From DATMRF01 sp035566435 (GTDB lineage: Bacteria > Verrucomicrobiota > Verrucomicrobiia > Limisphaerales > UBA8199): a stretch of DNA of 64,000 bases. The translations under genes were made by a program, and so were the position numbers. The stretch is taken from contig DATMRF010000106.1 in assembly GCA_035566435.1 (NCBI GenBank), positions 62,001-126,000 of the forward strand, read 5' to 3'. Under the pieces are notes generated by a model that made no database searches, was not told the origin of the DNA, and was given only the letters and a program-made list of their open reading frames with translations. Positions 36,252-44,189 of this stretch are shown here, in pieces (position 1 is the first letter of the stretch; each line of letters opens with the position of its first letter).

Positions 36252-36653
36252 TCAGGCATCGGCGCCCGCGACGGGCTTCTTCCAGATCGGCACGACCCGT
36301 TTCATCTCGTCGATCAGCCATTGGCAGGCGGCGAAGGCCTCCTGTCGGTGCGGCGCCACCACTTCGACCCAGAGCGATGGCTCGTTTACCTTAACCGCCC
36401 CGACCCGGTGAACGAGTCGGACAGACTCGAGCGGCCACCGCTTTGCCATTTCGTCGAACAGCAACTGGAACTGGTGCTCCGCCATCCGCTGAAACGACTC
36501 GTATTCGAGTGCCTTAATAGCAGCTCCCGCCTCATCTCCCCGAACCACACCCAGGAAGCAAACCACGGCACCCATACCCGCTGACATCGAACGCGCGGCC
36601 AGCAAGGCAGCCTCATTGATTGGCTGAGTGGTGATGTTAAGTTGGCGGAGCAT
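36252..36653 (-). CDS. moaE: Molybdopterin synthase catalytic subunit MoaE
   Basis: A 133-aa cytosolic protein that, with MoaD, inserts sulfur into cyclic pyranopterin to make molybdopterin. Family motifs: FLGVVRGDE (substrate loop), LEYESFQRMAE, VHRVGAVKV, VVAPHRQEAFAACQW and VVPIWKK, the last holding the catalytic lysine region. Length is normal. MoaD is encoded upstream on the same strand, 115 nt away; the gap holds an octamer repeat array. No other Mo-cofactor genes are in the window. Confidence 0.95.
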   Translation of the reverse strand: MLRQLNITTQPINEAALLAARSMSAGMGAVVCFLGVVRGDEAGAAIKALEYESFQRMAEHQFQLLFDEMAKRWPLESVRLVHRVGAVKVNEPSLWVEVVAPHRQEAFAACQWLIDEMKRVVPIWKKPVAGADA

Positions 36654-36659
36654 GGTTGT

Positions 36660-36751
36660 CAGGTTTTCAAGTTAGCAGGTTATCAGGTTTCATGGGGAAG
36701 GCCGGCGAGCGGGCGCTCGCTAACCTGGGAACTTGGTAACCTGACAACCTG
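36660..36751. repeat. CAGGTT octamer repeats, inverted halves
   Basis: CAGGTT or CAAGTT recurs every 8 nt in 36660-36690, and AACCTG/AACTTG recurs every 8 nt in 36722-36751, so the halves are inverted. A GCGAGC-GGGC-GCTCGC hairpin lies between them. This array sits between moaD and moaE, inside the probable operon. Confidence 0.75.
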
Positions 36752-36768
36752 AGAAGACACGGCCTCAT

Positions 36769-37014
36769 TCACCCTCCTTGGACGGGCGGAAACAACGACA
36801 CTTCGTCGCCGTTCTTAAGCACGTAGCCGCGGTCCTGGTAATCCACGCCTACCGCGACAAGGCTCGATTTTTGCATGGCCTCCAATTTCGGGAACCGGAC
36901 GGCGAGTTGCCGCAGCAGCTCACCGATGGTAGCCCCGACCGGCAGCGCCTCGGTGGTTCGCGCACAGCCCGCCAGGTCTTTGAAATAAGAATAGAAAGCG
37001 ACCGATACATCCAT
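36769..37014 (-). CDS. moaD: Molybdopterin synthase sulfur carrier subunit MoaD
   Basis: An 81-aa ubiquitin-fold protein ending in FPPVQGG, with the C-terminal Gly-Gly that is adenylated and thiocarboxylated. The N-terminal strand VSVAFYSYFKDLAGC and LKNGDEVSLFPPV are typical. It would dock with the MoaE encoded downstream. It begins 11 nt after the hpt stop, suggesting a common transcript. Confidence 0.93.
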   Translation of the reverse strand: MDVSVAFYSYFKDLAGCARTTEALPVGATIGELLRQLAVRFPKLEAMQKSSLVAVGVDYQDRGYVLKNGDEVSLFPPVQGG

Positions 37015-37025
37015 AGATTTGGAAT

Positions 37026-37655
37026 TTATCTCGTGTTGCCGCCAGCCTTCGCCAGTTCGGCGCCCTGGTTGTACACATGCGGGTGCAGTACGCCCACGAA
37101 AGGCAGATTGCGATAGCGCTCGGCAAAATCCAGGCCATAGCCGACTACGAAGTAATCCGGGATTTCAAAGCCGACATAGTCCGCCTCCACGTCTTCAGTG
37201 CGGCGCGAGGCCTTATTGAGAAGCACGCAGGTTCGGATCCGGCGCGGCTTGAGCGGGCGCAATTTGCCGAGCACTCGCTTCATCGTTCGGCCGGTGTCAA
37301 GAATATCATCGACCAGCAGCACGTCCCGGCCGCGCACATCCAGCCGCAGCTCCTTGGTAAAGATGAGATCCCCGGATTCCGTCCCGGCGCCGTAGCTGGA
37401 CACGCCGATGAAATCGAGCCGCAGCGGCAGCGACAGGTGGCGAATTAAATCTCCCAGGAACATCACGGTGCCCTTGAGCAACGAAACGATCACCATTTCG
37501 CGGCCCTGGAAGTCCCGCTGGATGTCGCGCGACATCGCCAGGAGCCGGTGCTCGATTTGTTGCGCGGGGATGAGGATACGCTGGACGTCGGCGCGCCAGC
37601 GTCCCGGGACGTGAGCGGTGTTTTTGGGGGGCAGCGTGGCTGCGGAGCGTCTCAT
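37026..37655 (-). CDS. hpt: Hypoxanthine phosphoribosyltransferase
   Basis: A 209-aa purine-salvage enzyme that makes IMP and GMP from hypoxanthine or guanine plus PRPP. The PRPP loop VLLVDDILDTGRTM is intact. VSLLKGTVMFLGDLIR and FIGVSSYGAGTESG form the pyrophosphate and hood loops, and YVGFEIPDYFVVGYGLD gives the purine-binding strand. I start at ATG 37655; the open frame above it lacks homology. The N-terminus is about 20 residues longer than usual. It lies first in an hpt-moaD-moaE stretch. Confidence 0.93.
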   Translation of the reverse strand: MRRSAATLPPKNTAHVPGRWRADVQRILIPAQQIEHRLLAMSRDIQRDFQGREMVIVSLLKGTVMFLGDLIRHLSLPLRLDFIGVSSYGAGTESGDLIFTKELRLDVRGRDVLLVDDILDTGRTMKRVLGKLRPLKPRRIRTCVLLNKASRRTEDVEADYVGFEIPDYFVVGYGLDFAERYRNLPFVGVLHPHVYNQGAELAKAGGNTR

Positions 37656-37666
37656 ACAACCCGATA

Positions 37667-38194
37667 CTAAGCCGCCAGCGGGGCTTGCCCAGAAATTTTT
37701 GGGAGTAAATCCAGCCCCATGAACACCGCGTGCGGGCTCGGGTTCTCGCAATAGGGCCGGGTGTGGCGGAAACCCATCGACTCGTAGAGGGCGATAGCTT
37801 CCTTCATGGTCGCCAGTGAATCCAAACGCATCCGCCGGTAACCCACGGTGTTCGCGGCGCCTATAGTCGCGCGCACCAGCAACCGGCCGGCGCCGCGCCG
37901 TCGAAACGCCGGCCGCACATACAACCGTTTCATCTCACACACCTCTTTGTCGAGCGGACGCAACGCGACACACCCGGCGACCTGGTCCCCAGCCAACGCC
38001 AGCAGCAGCCGGCCGGCGGGCGGCGCGTATTTGCCAGGAAGCCCCGCCATTTCATCTGCAAAACCCTGGAAGCAGAGATCAATGTCGATGGAATCGGCAT
38101 ACTCCCGGAACAGCTCGCGAATGGTTTCCAGGTGTGGCTGGTCTTCGACTGCGATGATGCGAAGCGGCAGTTCGTCCGAGTTCTGCGGGGTCAT
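37667..38194 (-). CDS. GNAT-family N-acetyltransferase
   Basis: A 175-aa protein with an acetyl-CoA loop, RRRGAGRLLVRATIG (R/Q-x-x-G-x-G/A), near residue 110. LAGDQVAGCVALRPL is beta-4, EMKRLYVRPAFRRRG carries the lead into motif A, and IALYESMGFRHTRPY is motif B with its aromatic end. The substrate is unknown. The ATG at 38194 is preferred over the longest frame because of homology start. It ends 11 nt upstream of hpt on the same strand. Confidence 0.88.
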   Translation of the reverse strand: MTPQNSDELPLRIIAVEDQPHLETIRELFREYADSIDIDLCFQGFADEMAGLPGKYAPPAGRLLLALAGDQVAGCVALRPLDKEVCEMKRLYVRPAFRRRGAGRLLVRATIGAANTVGYRRMRLDSLATMKEAIALYESMGFRHTRPYCENPSPHAVFMGLDLLPKISGQAPLAA

Positions 38195-38299
38195 GTTATT
38201 TTTCCAACTCGTAGCGGAGGCCAATAACAAAGCGAGATGCGACCCAGGATGTTCTCACTTGACACGCAGCCCCAGAACGGGCTGTCAAAGCTGTTTGCC

Positions 38300-38680
38300 T
38301 CAAATATGTTTCGAATCCTGTTCATCCTTGACGGCGTAACCAGTCTCTTGCCGTTGAAAGTTCACCGCGTTCTTCTTGACGTAGGCATTGAACACGTCGT
38401 CGGCGCTCATGCCAAGCACCTGCGCCAGGCTGATGAGGAAGTGGAATAGATCGACGACCTCGACACGCGCGTTCTGCTGGTCAAACTTCTGGTATTTGGC
38501 CCACCACTTCCAGGGCACACTGTCCGTCAGCTCGGCGATCTCCTGCGACATCGCACGGCAATAGTTGAGCAGCCATTGGGTCTTTTCCTCGTCCGTCATC
38601 GCCTCGGTCCGCACCCCTATGCGCTCGTTCAGGGCCTGTTGCATGCGGAAAAGCTCGCGAAATTGGTCTGGTTTTTCCAT
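38300..38680 (-). CDS. dUTPase-like all-alpha NTP pyrophosphatase
   Basis: A 126-aa helical protein. LFRMQQALNERIG is helix 1; WLLNYCRAMSQEIAELTDSVPWKWW carries the E-x-x-E Mg motif, and EVVDLFHFLISLAQVLGM carries E-x-x-D. WKWWAKY and the NARVEVVDLFHF lysine/asparagine context match dimeric dUTPases (dUTPase_2) related to MazG. It would hydrolyse dUTP to dUMP, which protects against uracil in DNA. The lead-in MEKPDQFRELF supports the start. Confidence 0.85.
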   Translation of the reverse strand: MEKPDQFRELFRMQQALNERIGVRTEAMTDEEKTQWLLNYCRAMSQEIAELTDSVPWKWWAKYQKFDQQNARVEVVDLFHFLISLAQVLGMSADDVFNAYVKKNAVNFQRQETGYAVKDEQDSKHI

Positions 38681-39007
38681 GCGCCGCAGAATACGGAAAG
38701 CGCGCTGCGAGAGACAGGAGAAAAGGAGCGGCCGCGCAAGCGGACCTCAGCGAACACGGGCGGCGCCGTACGATTTCAAACGGGTAGTTTGAACGACGAG
38801 GCATGCGGGCCGTCTCTAATACGGAGGTGTGTTTCCTTCCCGCCACCAATCCGCAGCAGCCGGCGTTGCCGAAAAAGCGGGTGTGCGGTCAAACGCACAG
38901 TTACCCTCCGGCGCCGCCTGAGGCAGAATGCGCCAGCATGATTATCGGATTGCTTTCAGGCGAATGATTCGTACGCTGTTAAGCCTGACTGCCTAGACGC
39001 CAGCGCA
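38681..39007. other. Divergent intergenic region before the SPFH/ABC cluster
   Basis: These 327 nt separate the minus-strand dUTPase-like gene from the plus-strand cluster at 39008. The overlapping open frames have no homology or binding sites. The promoter of the cluster should lie here, but no convincing -35/-10 pair could be placed by eye. Confidence 0.55.
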
Positions 39008-40150
39008 ATGCGACAATTTCTTACCATCGCCACCAACGCGTTCATGGAGCTCGTTCGGCAGCCGGTATTCCTGCTGCTGATGACCAGTTCAGCCGCGTTC
39101 GAGATCTTCCTGGCGACGCCTTACTATTTTGCGTTCGGCGATGAACCAAAGCTGGTGAAGAACAGCACCCTGGCGGTGATGCTGCTGGCCGGGCTTTTGG
39201 GCGCGGTGTTGAGCGCATCGGCCTCGCTGGCGCGGGAGATTCGCACCGGCACCGTGCTGGCGGTGCTGGCCAAACCGGTAGGCCGCGCGCAATTCCTGCT
39301 AGCCAAATACACCGGCCTGATCCTGGCACTGACGCTCGCGACCTATGTGAACCTGATCGCGGCGCTGCTGGCCAGCCGGATGGCATTCGATGCCTACGGC
39401 TCGACGGATTTGTTCGCCGTGGCCATTTTCGCCCTGGCGCTTGTCATGGCCTATCTGCTCGGGGGGTTCAGCAATTTCTTTCTCCGGCGGCCATTCGTTT
39501 CGGACGCGGTGTTCTGCCTAGCGTTGATGGTGACGGTGGCGTTTGTGGTGATCAACTTCTATACGAAGGAAGGCAAGCCGCAGAACTTCGCGACGGGAGT
39601 GGATTGGCGGCTGGTTCCGGCCGGGATCCTGATCTTATTCGCGTTGTGGGTCCTGGCGGGGCTTGCGCTGGCCTGCTCGACGCGGCTGGATATTATTCCG
39701 ACGCTGGCAATCTGCTCGGCGTTGTTCCTGCTTGGGATCATGTCGGATTACCTCTTCGGCCGGGAGGCGGACCCGGTCTGGCGCTATGATTTGCAGGAAG
39801 AGGTGAACAGCTCGCGCTGGTCGGACAGCCAAAAAACGCTGCTGAAGGAACTGCTGCAGAAATACGACCAGGACCGCAGCGGAAAGCTGGAGATGGGGGA
39901 GCGTGAGAACATCAGCGCGACGGACAAGGCACGGCTGGCCCAGGCCGGCATGGGCGGGTCCTGGTGGGCCTCCGTGCTTTACACGGTGACACCGAATTGG
40001 CAACTTTTTTGGCTCGCGGACGCGCTGGATTCGGGCAAGAGCACCTTTCAATGGGGCTATGTCGCCAAGGCCTTTGCTTACGCGATGTGCTATGTCGGGG
40101 CGGCCCTGGCCGTTGCGGTGGCGTTGTTTGAAGAGCGCGAGTTGAGCTGA
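39008..40150 (+). CDS. ABC-2-type permease with an EF-hand loop
   Basis: A 380-aa membrane protein with about six hydrophobic segments (for example LAVMLLAGLLGAVLSASASLA, FAVAIFALALVMAYLLGGF and AYAMCYVGAALAVAVALF). AREIRTGTVLAVLAKPVGR is the coupling helix typical of ABC-2 permeases. Between membrane parts lies DQDRSGKLEMGE (287-298), a near-canonical EF-hand Ca loop with acidic or polar ligands at positions 1, 3, 5, 9 and 12, in a stretch predicted to be outside the membrane. It opens the SPFH/P-type ATPase cluster; its ATPase partner may be the gene at 46296. Confidence 0.8.
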   Translation: MRQFLTIATNAFMELVRQPVFLLLMTSSAAFEIFLATPYYFAFGDEPKLVKNSTLAVMLLAGLLGAVLSASASLAREIRTGTVLAVLAKPVGRAQFLLAKYTGLILALTLATYVNLIAALLASRMAFDAYGSTDLFAVAIFALALVMAYLLGGFSNFFLRRPFVSDAVFCLALMVTVAFVVINFYTKEGKPQNFATGVDWRLVPAGILILFALWVLAGLALACSTRLDIIPTLAICSALFLLGIMSDYLFGREADPVWRYDLQEEVNSSRWSDSQKTLLKELLQKYDQDRSGKLEMGERENISATDKARLAQAGMGGSWWASVLYTVTPNWQLFWLADALDSGKSTFQWGYVAKAFAYAMCYVGAALAVAVALFEERELS

Positions 40151-40157
40151 CAAAGAA

Positions 40158-42056
40158 ATGGAACGAAACATTCAGAGAAACGGGCTGCTGAACCTCCTGG
40201 TATTGCTAGCGGTGGGCGTCGGTGGATTTGCGGTCGCACGCTACTGCAATTCGCTGGCGGGCCAGGTCAGCGTGGTGTTCCTGGCGCTGGGGGTCCTGGT
40301 TGCGGCGGTAAGCTGGTTCCAGATTCGGCTCGAAGACAGCGAGCGACTGGAGAAACTCGAACTCGAAGAGCTGGCACGCGCCCACGGAGGGTCCGCGCTC
40401 TTCGAAGGGAAAGCAGCCGAGGTATTCCCAGCGCAGCGCTCACGGGAGCAATTCGAGCGGTTCTTTGTGCCAGGCTTCACCGTCTTGTTATGCCTGGTGC
40501 AGGGAGGCGCTGCCTGGCTGTTGTGGCGGTGGCTCTCCCGGAGCACGACCGTCGTTGAGCTGAAAGAGCCGACGGTCGGGATGTTCCTGTTTTTCCTGTT
40601 CGCGCTTGTCCTGTTCCTGCTAGGGAGGTTCGCGGCGGCTTTTGCGCGCCTGCAAGGCCAGCGTTTGCTGCGGCCCGGTGCAAGCTACCTCTTGCTGAAC
40701 GCGGTGTTGTGCGCGGCGGTGGGTGGCGGAATTGTCGGGGTGCAGGCAGGCTTTCCAAAGACGGATTTGTACGTCGCACATGCGCTCTGCGTACTGCTGG
40801 CGGTGGTGGCGGTCGAAACGCTGGCCGCGCTTGTGCTCGAGATGTACCGTCCCCGGCTCAAAGGCAAAGTGGGGCGGCCGGTGTATGACGGCCGGCTCGT
40901 GGGGTTATTGGGGCAGCCGGAGGGGTTGATCACCACGGCGGCCCAGGCGATCGATTACCAGTTCGGGTTCAAGGTTTCGGAAACCTGGTTTTATCGGTTT
41001 TTCGAACGGGCGCTGCTATGGCTGGTGCCCTTGCAATTATTCCTCCTGTTGCTCTCGACCGGGCTGGTCATCATCGAGCCGGGCGAGCAGGCCCTGCTCG
41101 AGCGCTTTGGGAGTCCGGTCGCCGGTCGGGCGCTTCTCGAACCGGGAGCGCACTTCAAATGGCCCTGGCCAATCGACAAGGTGTACCGCTACCGCACCGA
41201 ACAAATCCAAACCTTCGAGGTCGGATTTACGCCCGATCCCGAGAGAGAGAAAGAGCCCGCGGTGCTTTGGACTGTCGCTCATTCGAAGGAGGATAATTTC
41301 CTCATCGCGAACCGTGAGCCGAGCTCGCTCGAGGACACCAATCAGGCGACCAATGAGGCGACCGGCAAACGCACTCCACCGGTGAGCCTGCTCACGGTGA
41401 GCATCCCGGTGCAGTACCAAATTACGGACTTGGAAGCGTGGGCCTACAGGAATGCCAACGCGCCCGCCCTGCTTCAGGACCTGGCGACTCGGGAAGTGGT
41501 GCGCTACCTCGTCGGCGTGGATCTCACCGAGCTGATGACCCGCGGTCGGCTGGAGGCGGGACAAACGCTGGCGGCCCGCATGCAGGCGGCCTCCGATGAA
41601 CACAACCTGGGTACCCGCATTATCGCCGTGGGCTTGCAGGACCTTCACCCGCCGGTCAAGGTGGCCCGGGATTACGAGAAAGTGGTCGGCGCAGCACAGA
41701 CGAAGTTTGCCAAAATTCTCGAAGCCGAGGCCGACCGGATCATGACCAATGCCCTCGCGGGCGCACAGGCCCTCACCATCGTGAACGAAGCCAAGGCGAC
41801 GAGCACCGGGATCGAAATTGCTGCGCTCGCCCAGGCCGGCCTGTTCACCAACCAGGTTCGGGCGTTCGCAGCCGCTCCGGCGGTGTATGCGCAGCGCGCG
41901 TACCTGCAGACTTTCGCCCGAGCCACTGCCAATGCGCGCAAATACGTTGTGCTGACCACCAACACGCACGATGTCATTGTCTTTGATCTTCAGGACTCGA
42001 TCGCACGTGACCTGCTCACCCTCAAAGTGCCTCCGCCTGCTGCCACCCCCAAATAG
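40158..42056 (+). CDS. SPFH-domain membrane protein with long N-terminal membrane region
   Basis: A 632-aa protein. Residues 1-300 hold five or six hydrophobic helices (LLVLLAVGVGGFAVA, VFLALGVLVAAVSW, FVPGFTVLLCLVQGGAAWLL, FLFFLFALVLFLLGRFAAAF, LNAVLCAAVGGGIVGV and LCVLLAVVAVETLAALVL), unlike plain HflK. A further helix then leads into an SPFH domain from IIEPGEQALLERFGSPVAG (about 307), GAHFKWPWPIDKVYRYRTEQIQTF and IPVQYQITDLEAWAYRN. It ends in the coiled-coil EAEADRIMTNALAGAQAL typical of the group. The gene is 7 nt from the previous one. SPFH proteins build large membrane cages, and this one would be a founder member here. Confidence 0.82.
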   Translation: MERNIQRNGLLNLLVLLAVGVGGFAVARYCNSLAGQVSVVFLALGVLVAAVSWFQIRLEDSERLEKLELEELARAHGGSALFEGKAAEVFPAQRSREQFERFFVPGFTVLLCLVQGGAAWLLWRWLSRSTTVVELKEPTVGMFLFFLFALVLFLLGRFAAAFARLQGQRLLRPGASYLLLNAVLCAAVGGGIVGVQAGFPKTDLYVAHALCVLLAVVAVETLAALVLEMYRPRLKGKVGRPVYDGRLVGLLGQPEGLITTAAQAIDYQFGFKVSETWFYRFFERALLWLVPLQLFLLLLSTGLVIIEPGEQALLERFGSPVAGRALLEPGAHFKWPWPIDKVYRYRTEQIQTFEVGFTPDPEREKEPAVLWTVAHSKEDNFLIANREPSSLEDTNQATNEATGKRTPPVSLLTVSIPVQYQITDLEAWAYRNANAPALLQDLATREVVRYLVGVDLTELMTRGRLEAGQTLAARMQAASDEHNLGTRIIAVGLQDLHPPVKVARDYEKVVGAAQTKFAKILEAEADRIMTNALAGAQALTIVNEAKATSTGIEIAALAQAGLFTNQVRAFAAAPAVYAQRAYLQTFARATANARKYVVLTTNTHDVIVFDLQDSIARDLLTLKVPPPAATPK

Positions 42057-42063
42057 ATTTCCC

Positions 42064-42975
42064 ATGAAACGCAATCCCCTCATACTCGCCGTTGGCCTGC
42101 TGCTAATCCTTATTGTCGGCCTCTTGCTGTTCCTGTTCCAGGTCCGCAAATCCGAGGTCGTGGTGGTCACCTGGTTCGGCAAGCCGATCCGCAACGTCAC
42201 CGAGCCCGGCCCTCATTTGCGATGGCCATGGCCGATTGAGAACGTGCACCGCTTCGACCAGCGCGTGCAGAACTTTGAGGACAAACTCACTGAGGGCCTG
42301 ACCTCCGACAGCTTCAATCTCCTTAGCTCGGTGTATGTGGGCTGGAAGATCACCGATGCCAAATCGTTCTTCCCTAAGTTCGCCGGCGGCTCCGACCCGA
42401 TTGCGGAAGCCGAAAGGATGCTCAACGGACGGCTCAGCAACGCCAAGGCCGCCATCATCGGCAAGCATCCTCTCTCGGATTTCCTGACGCCCGGCCAGGA
42501 GGGCAGCAAGTTCGCGGAAGTGGAAAAGGAGATCCTCGGAACCATCCAGGCGCAAGTCCCGACGAACATCTACGGGCTCGAGATCGAGTTCCTCGGCTTC
42601 AAGAAGCTGGGCTTGCCGGAAAGCGTCACCGCTTCGGTGTTCGAACGCATGACCAAAGAGCGGCAGGTGCTGGCCAGCAAGTCGCAGTACGAGGGCGAAG
42701 CTGAGGCGCAGAAAATCCGGTCGGAAGCCGACCGTAAAGCGGCGGAGATGCTGTATGCCGCGGCGGGCCAGGCGACGCAGATTCGCGGACGGGCCGAGGC
42801 CGAAGCCGCTAAGTCCCTTTCGGTTTTTCAGCAAAACCCGGAGCTGGCCAAATTTATCTTCGGGCTGACTGCGCTTGAGAGCTCCCTCAAAGAGCGGTCC
42901 ACGTTGATCTTCGACCAGCACACGCCACCTTTCGACCTGCTCTGGGGCGCCTCCACCAACCTGCTCACTAAGTAG
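42064..42975 (+). CDS. HflC-like SPFH protein
   Basis: A 303-aa protein with one N-terminal anchor (LILAVGLLLILIVGLLLFLF) and an SPFH domain: VVVVTWFGKPIRNVTEPGPHLRWPWPIENVHRFD is near-diagnostic. The C-terminal coiled coil (SKSQYEGEAEAQKIRSEADR ... AEAEAAKSLSVFQ) matches HflC. In E. coli HflK/HflC surround FtsH; no ftsH is in this window. It is the second of three SPFH genes and overlaps no gene (7 nt gap). I took ATG 42064 because the upstream frame shows no homology. Confidence 0.88.
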   Translation: MKRNPLILAVGLLLILIVGLLLFLFQVRKSEVVVVTWFGKPIRNVTEPGPHLRWPWPIENVHRFDQRVQNFEDKLTEGLTSDSFNLLSSVYVGWKITDAKSFFPKFAGGSDPIAEAERMLNGRLSNAKAAIIGKHPLSDFLTPGQEGSKFAEVEKEILGTIQAQVPTNIYGLEIEFLGFKKLGLPESVTASVFERMTKERQVLASKSQYEGEAEAQKIRSEADRKAAEMLYAAAGQATQIRGRAEAEAAKSLSVFQQNPELAKFIFGLTALESSLKERSTLIFDQHTPPFDLLWGASTNLLTK

Positions 42976-42984
42976 CTCGCGATT

Positions 42985-44085
42985 ATGGCCGATAACCCTC
43001 ACTCGCCCGATGAGTCGCTCCCACCCGGCGGCGCGCAGGAAACGCCGATTGATGCCGGGTCGCAAGCACTGTCCGAGGCGTTGCGCAGCAGCTTCGGCAT
43101 CGTCAAGTTTGTCATGGGCCTGTTGGCCTTGCTTTTTGCGGGCTCGGGTGTCTTCACCGTCGGGCCGCAGCAACAGGCGATGATCCTTCGCCTGGGCCGG
43201 CCGGTTGGCGAGGGCAAAGCCGCTTTGCTGGGGCCTGGCTTGCACTGGTCTTGGCCTTACCCGATCGATGAATACGTCAAGGTGCCCATTAGTTCAATCC
43301 AAACGGTCCGCTCAACCGTGGGCTGGTTCGCTATCACCCCGGCTGACGAGGCGGCGGGCATCGATATGCAACTCGCGCCCGGTACACCGCTCAATCCGCT
43401 CGTGGACGGCTCGGTGCTCACCGCGGACACCAACATCATTCATGTACGCGCGAGCTTAACCTACCACATCGCCGACCCAGTGGGCTACGTCTTCAATTTC
43501 GTCAACGCCTCCAATACGGTGCAGACCGCACTGAACAACACATTGCTTGAAGTGGCGGCGCGATTCAAAGTCGATGAAATCCTCTACCGCGATGTGGCCG
43601 GCTTCAAAGAGGCGGTCAAGCGGCGCATCGGCGAACTAGTGGACAGCCAAAGCCTCGGGATTGTAGTCGAGGATTGCTCCATCGAGAGCCGGCCCCCGCG
43701 GCAACTCTCTGTGGCGTTCGCGGGCGTGCTGGATGCCGAAGTCAAGCGGGGCAACGTGCTCAACGCGGCGCGCAGTTACGAGAACCAGGTGCTGAGCCGC
43801 GCTAGCGCTGACGCCCAATCCAGCATTAACACGGCCGAGGTGGAACGGGCGCTGCTGGTGAACGACGTCCGCAGCCAGGCCGATCGCTTCAACGACCTGC
43901 TGCCCAAATACCGTGCCAACCCCAGCCTCTTCGTCCAGCGGCGGCTCACTGAGACGCTAGGCCGCGTGCTGACCAACGTGCAGGACAAAATCTTCCTGAC
44001 CGAGAGTGTCGGTGGCAAAGAGAAGGAACTGAGGTTATTGTTAAACCGGGAACCGACGAAGAAGAACGACGGACCCAGACCGTGA
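42985..44085 (+). CDS. HflK-like SPFH protein
   Basis: A 366-aa protein. The N-terminus is polar and Pro-rich (MADNPHSPDESLPPGG), as in HflK, followed by one membrane helix (VKFVMGLLALLFAGSGVFTV). The SPFH domain reads QQQAMILRLGRPVGEGKAAL, GPGLHWSWPYPIDEYVKVPI and NIIHVRASLTYHIADPVGYV. A helical tail (YENQVLSRASADAQSSINTA) follows. With the HflC-like and the larger SPFH gene it makes three consecutive SPFH proteins, an unusual number for one operon. Confidence 0.88.
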   Translation: MADNPHSPDESLPPGGAQETPIDAGSQALSEALRSSFGIVKFVMGLLALLFAGSGVFTVGPQQQAMILRLGRPVGEGKAALLGPGLHWSWPYPIDEYVKVPISSIQTVRSTVGWFAITPADEAAGIDMQLAPGTPLNPLVDGSVLTADTNIIHVRASLTYHIADPVGYVFNFVNASNTVQTALNNTLLEVAARFKVDEILYRDVAGFKEAVKRRIGELVDSQSLGIVVEDCSIESRPPRQLSVAFAGVLDAEVKRGNVLNAARSYENQVLSRASADAQSSINTAEVERALLVNDVRSQADRFNDLLPKYRANPSLFVQRRLTETLGRVLTNVQDKIFLTESVGGKEKELRLLLNREPTKKNDGPRP

Positions 44086-44102
44086 TTCTGACCTCAATCC
44101 AT

Positions 44103-44182
44103 AGTCCACAGCCCGCACGCTCAAGACCAGCCACTTGGGCTGGCCGCGAGTGTGTGTATCGTGGACTGTGGACTGCGGACTG
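44103..44182. repeat. Heptamer repeat with hairpin in the cluster
   Basis: GTGGACTGTGGACTGCGGACTG (44161-44182) is a three-copy 7-nt tandem; here it also pairs with AGTCCACAG at 44103-44111. A second small hairpin (CCAGCC / GGCTGG) lies inside. It separates the HflK-like gene from the P-type ATPase gene within one strand. Confidence 0.7.
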
Positions 44183-44189
44183 ATCAACT

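Noticed and set aside
41037..42200. Long minus-strand frame opposite the SPFH genes
   Set aside because: Low-complexity composition and overlaps two strongly supported SPFH genes. A further antisense frame at 42103-43245 was rejected for the same reason.
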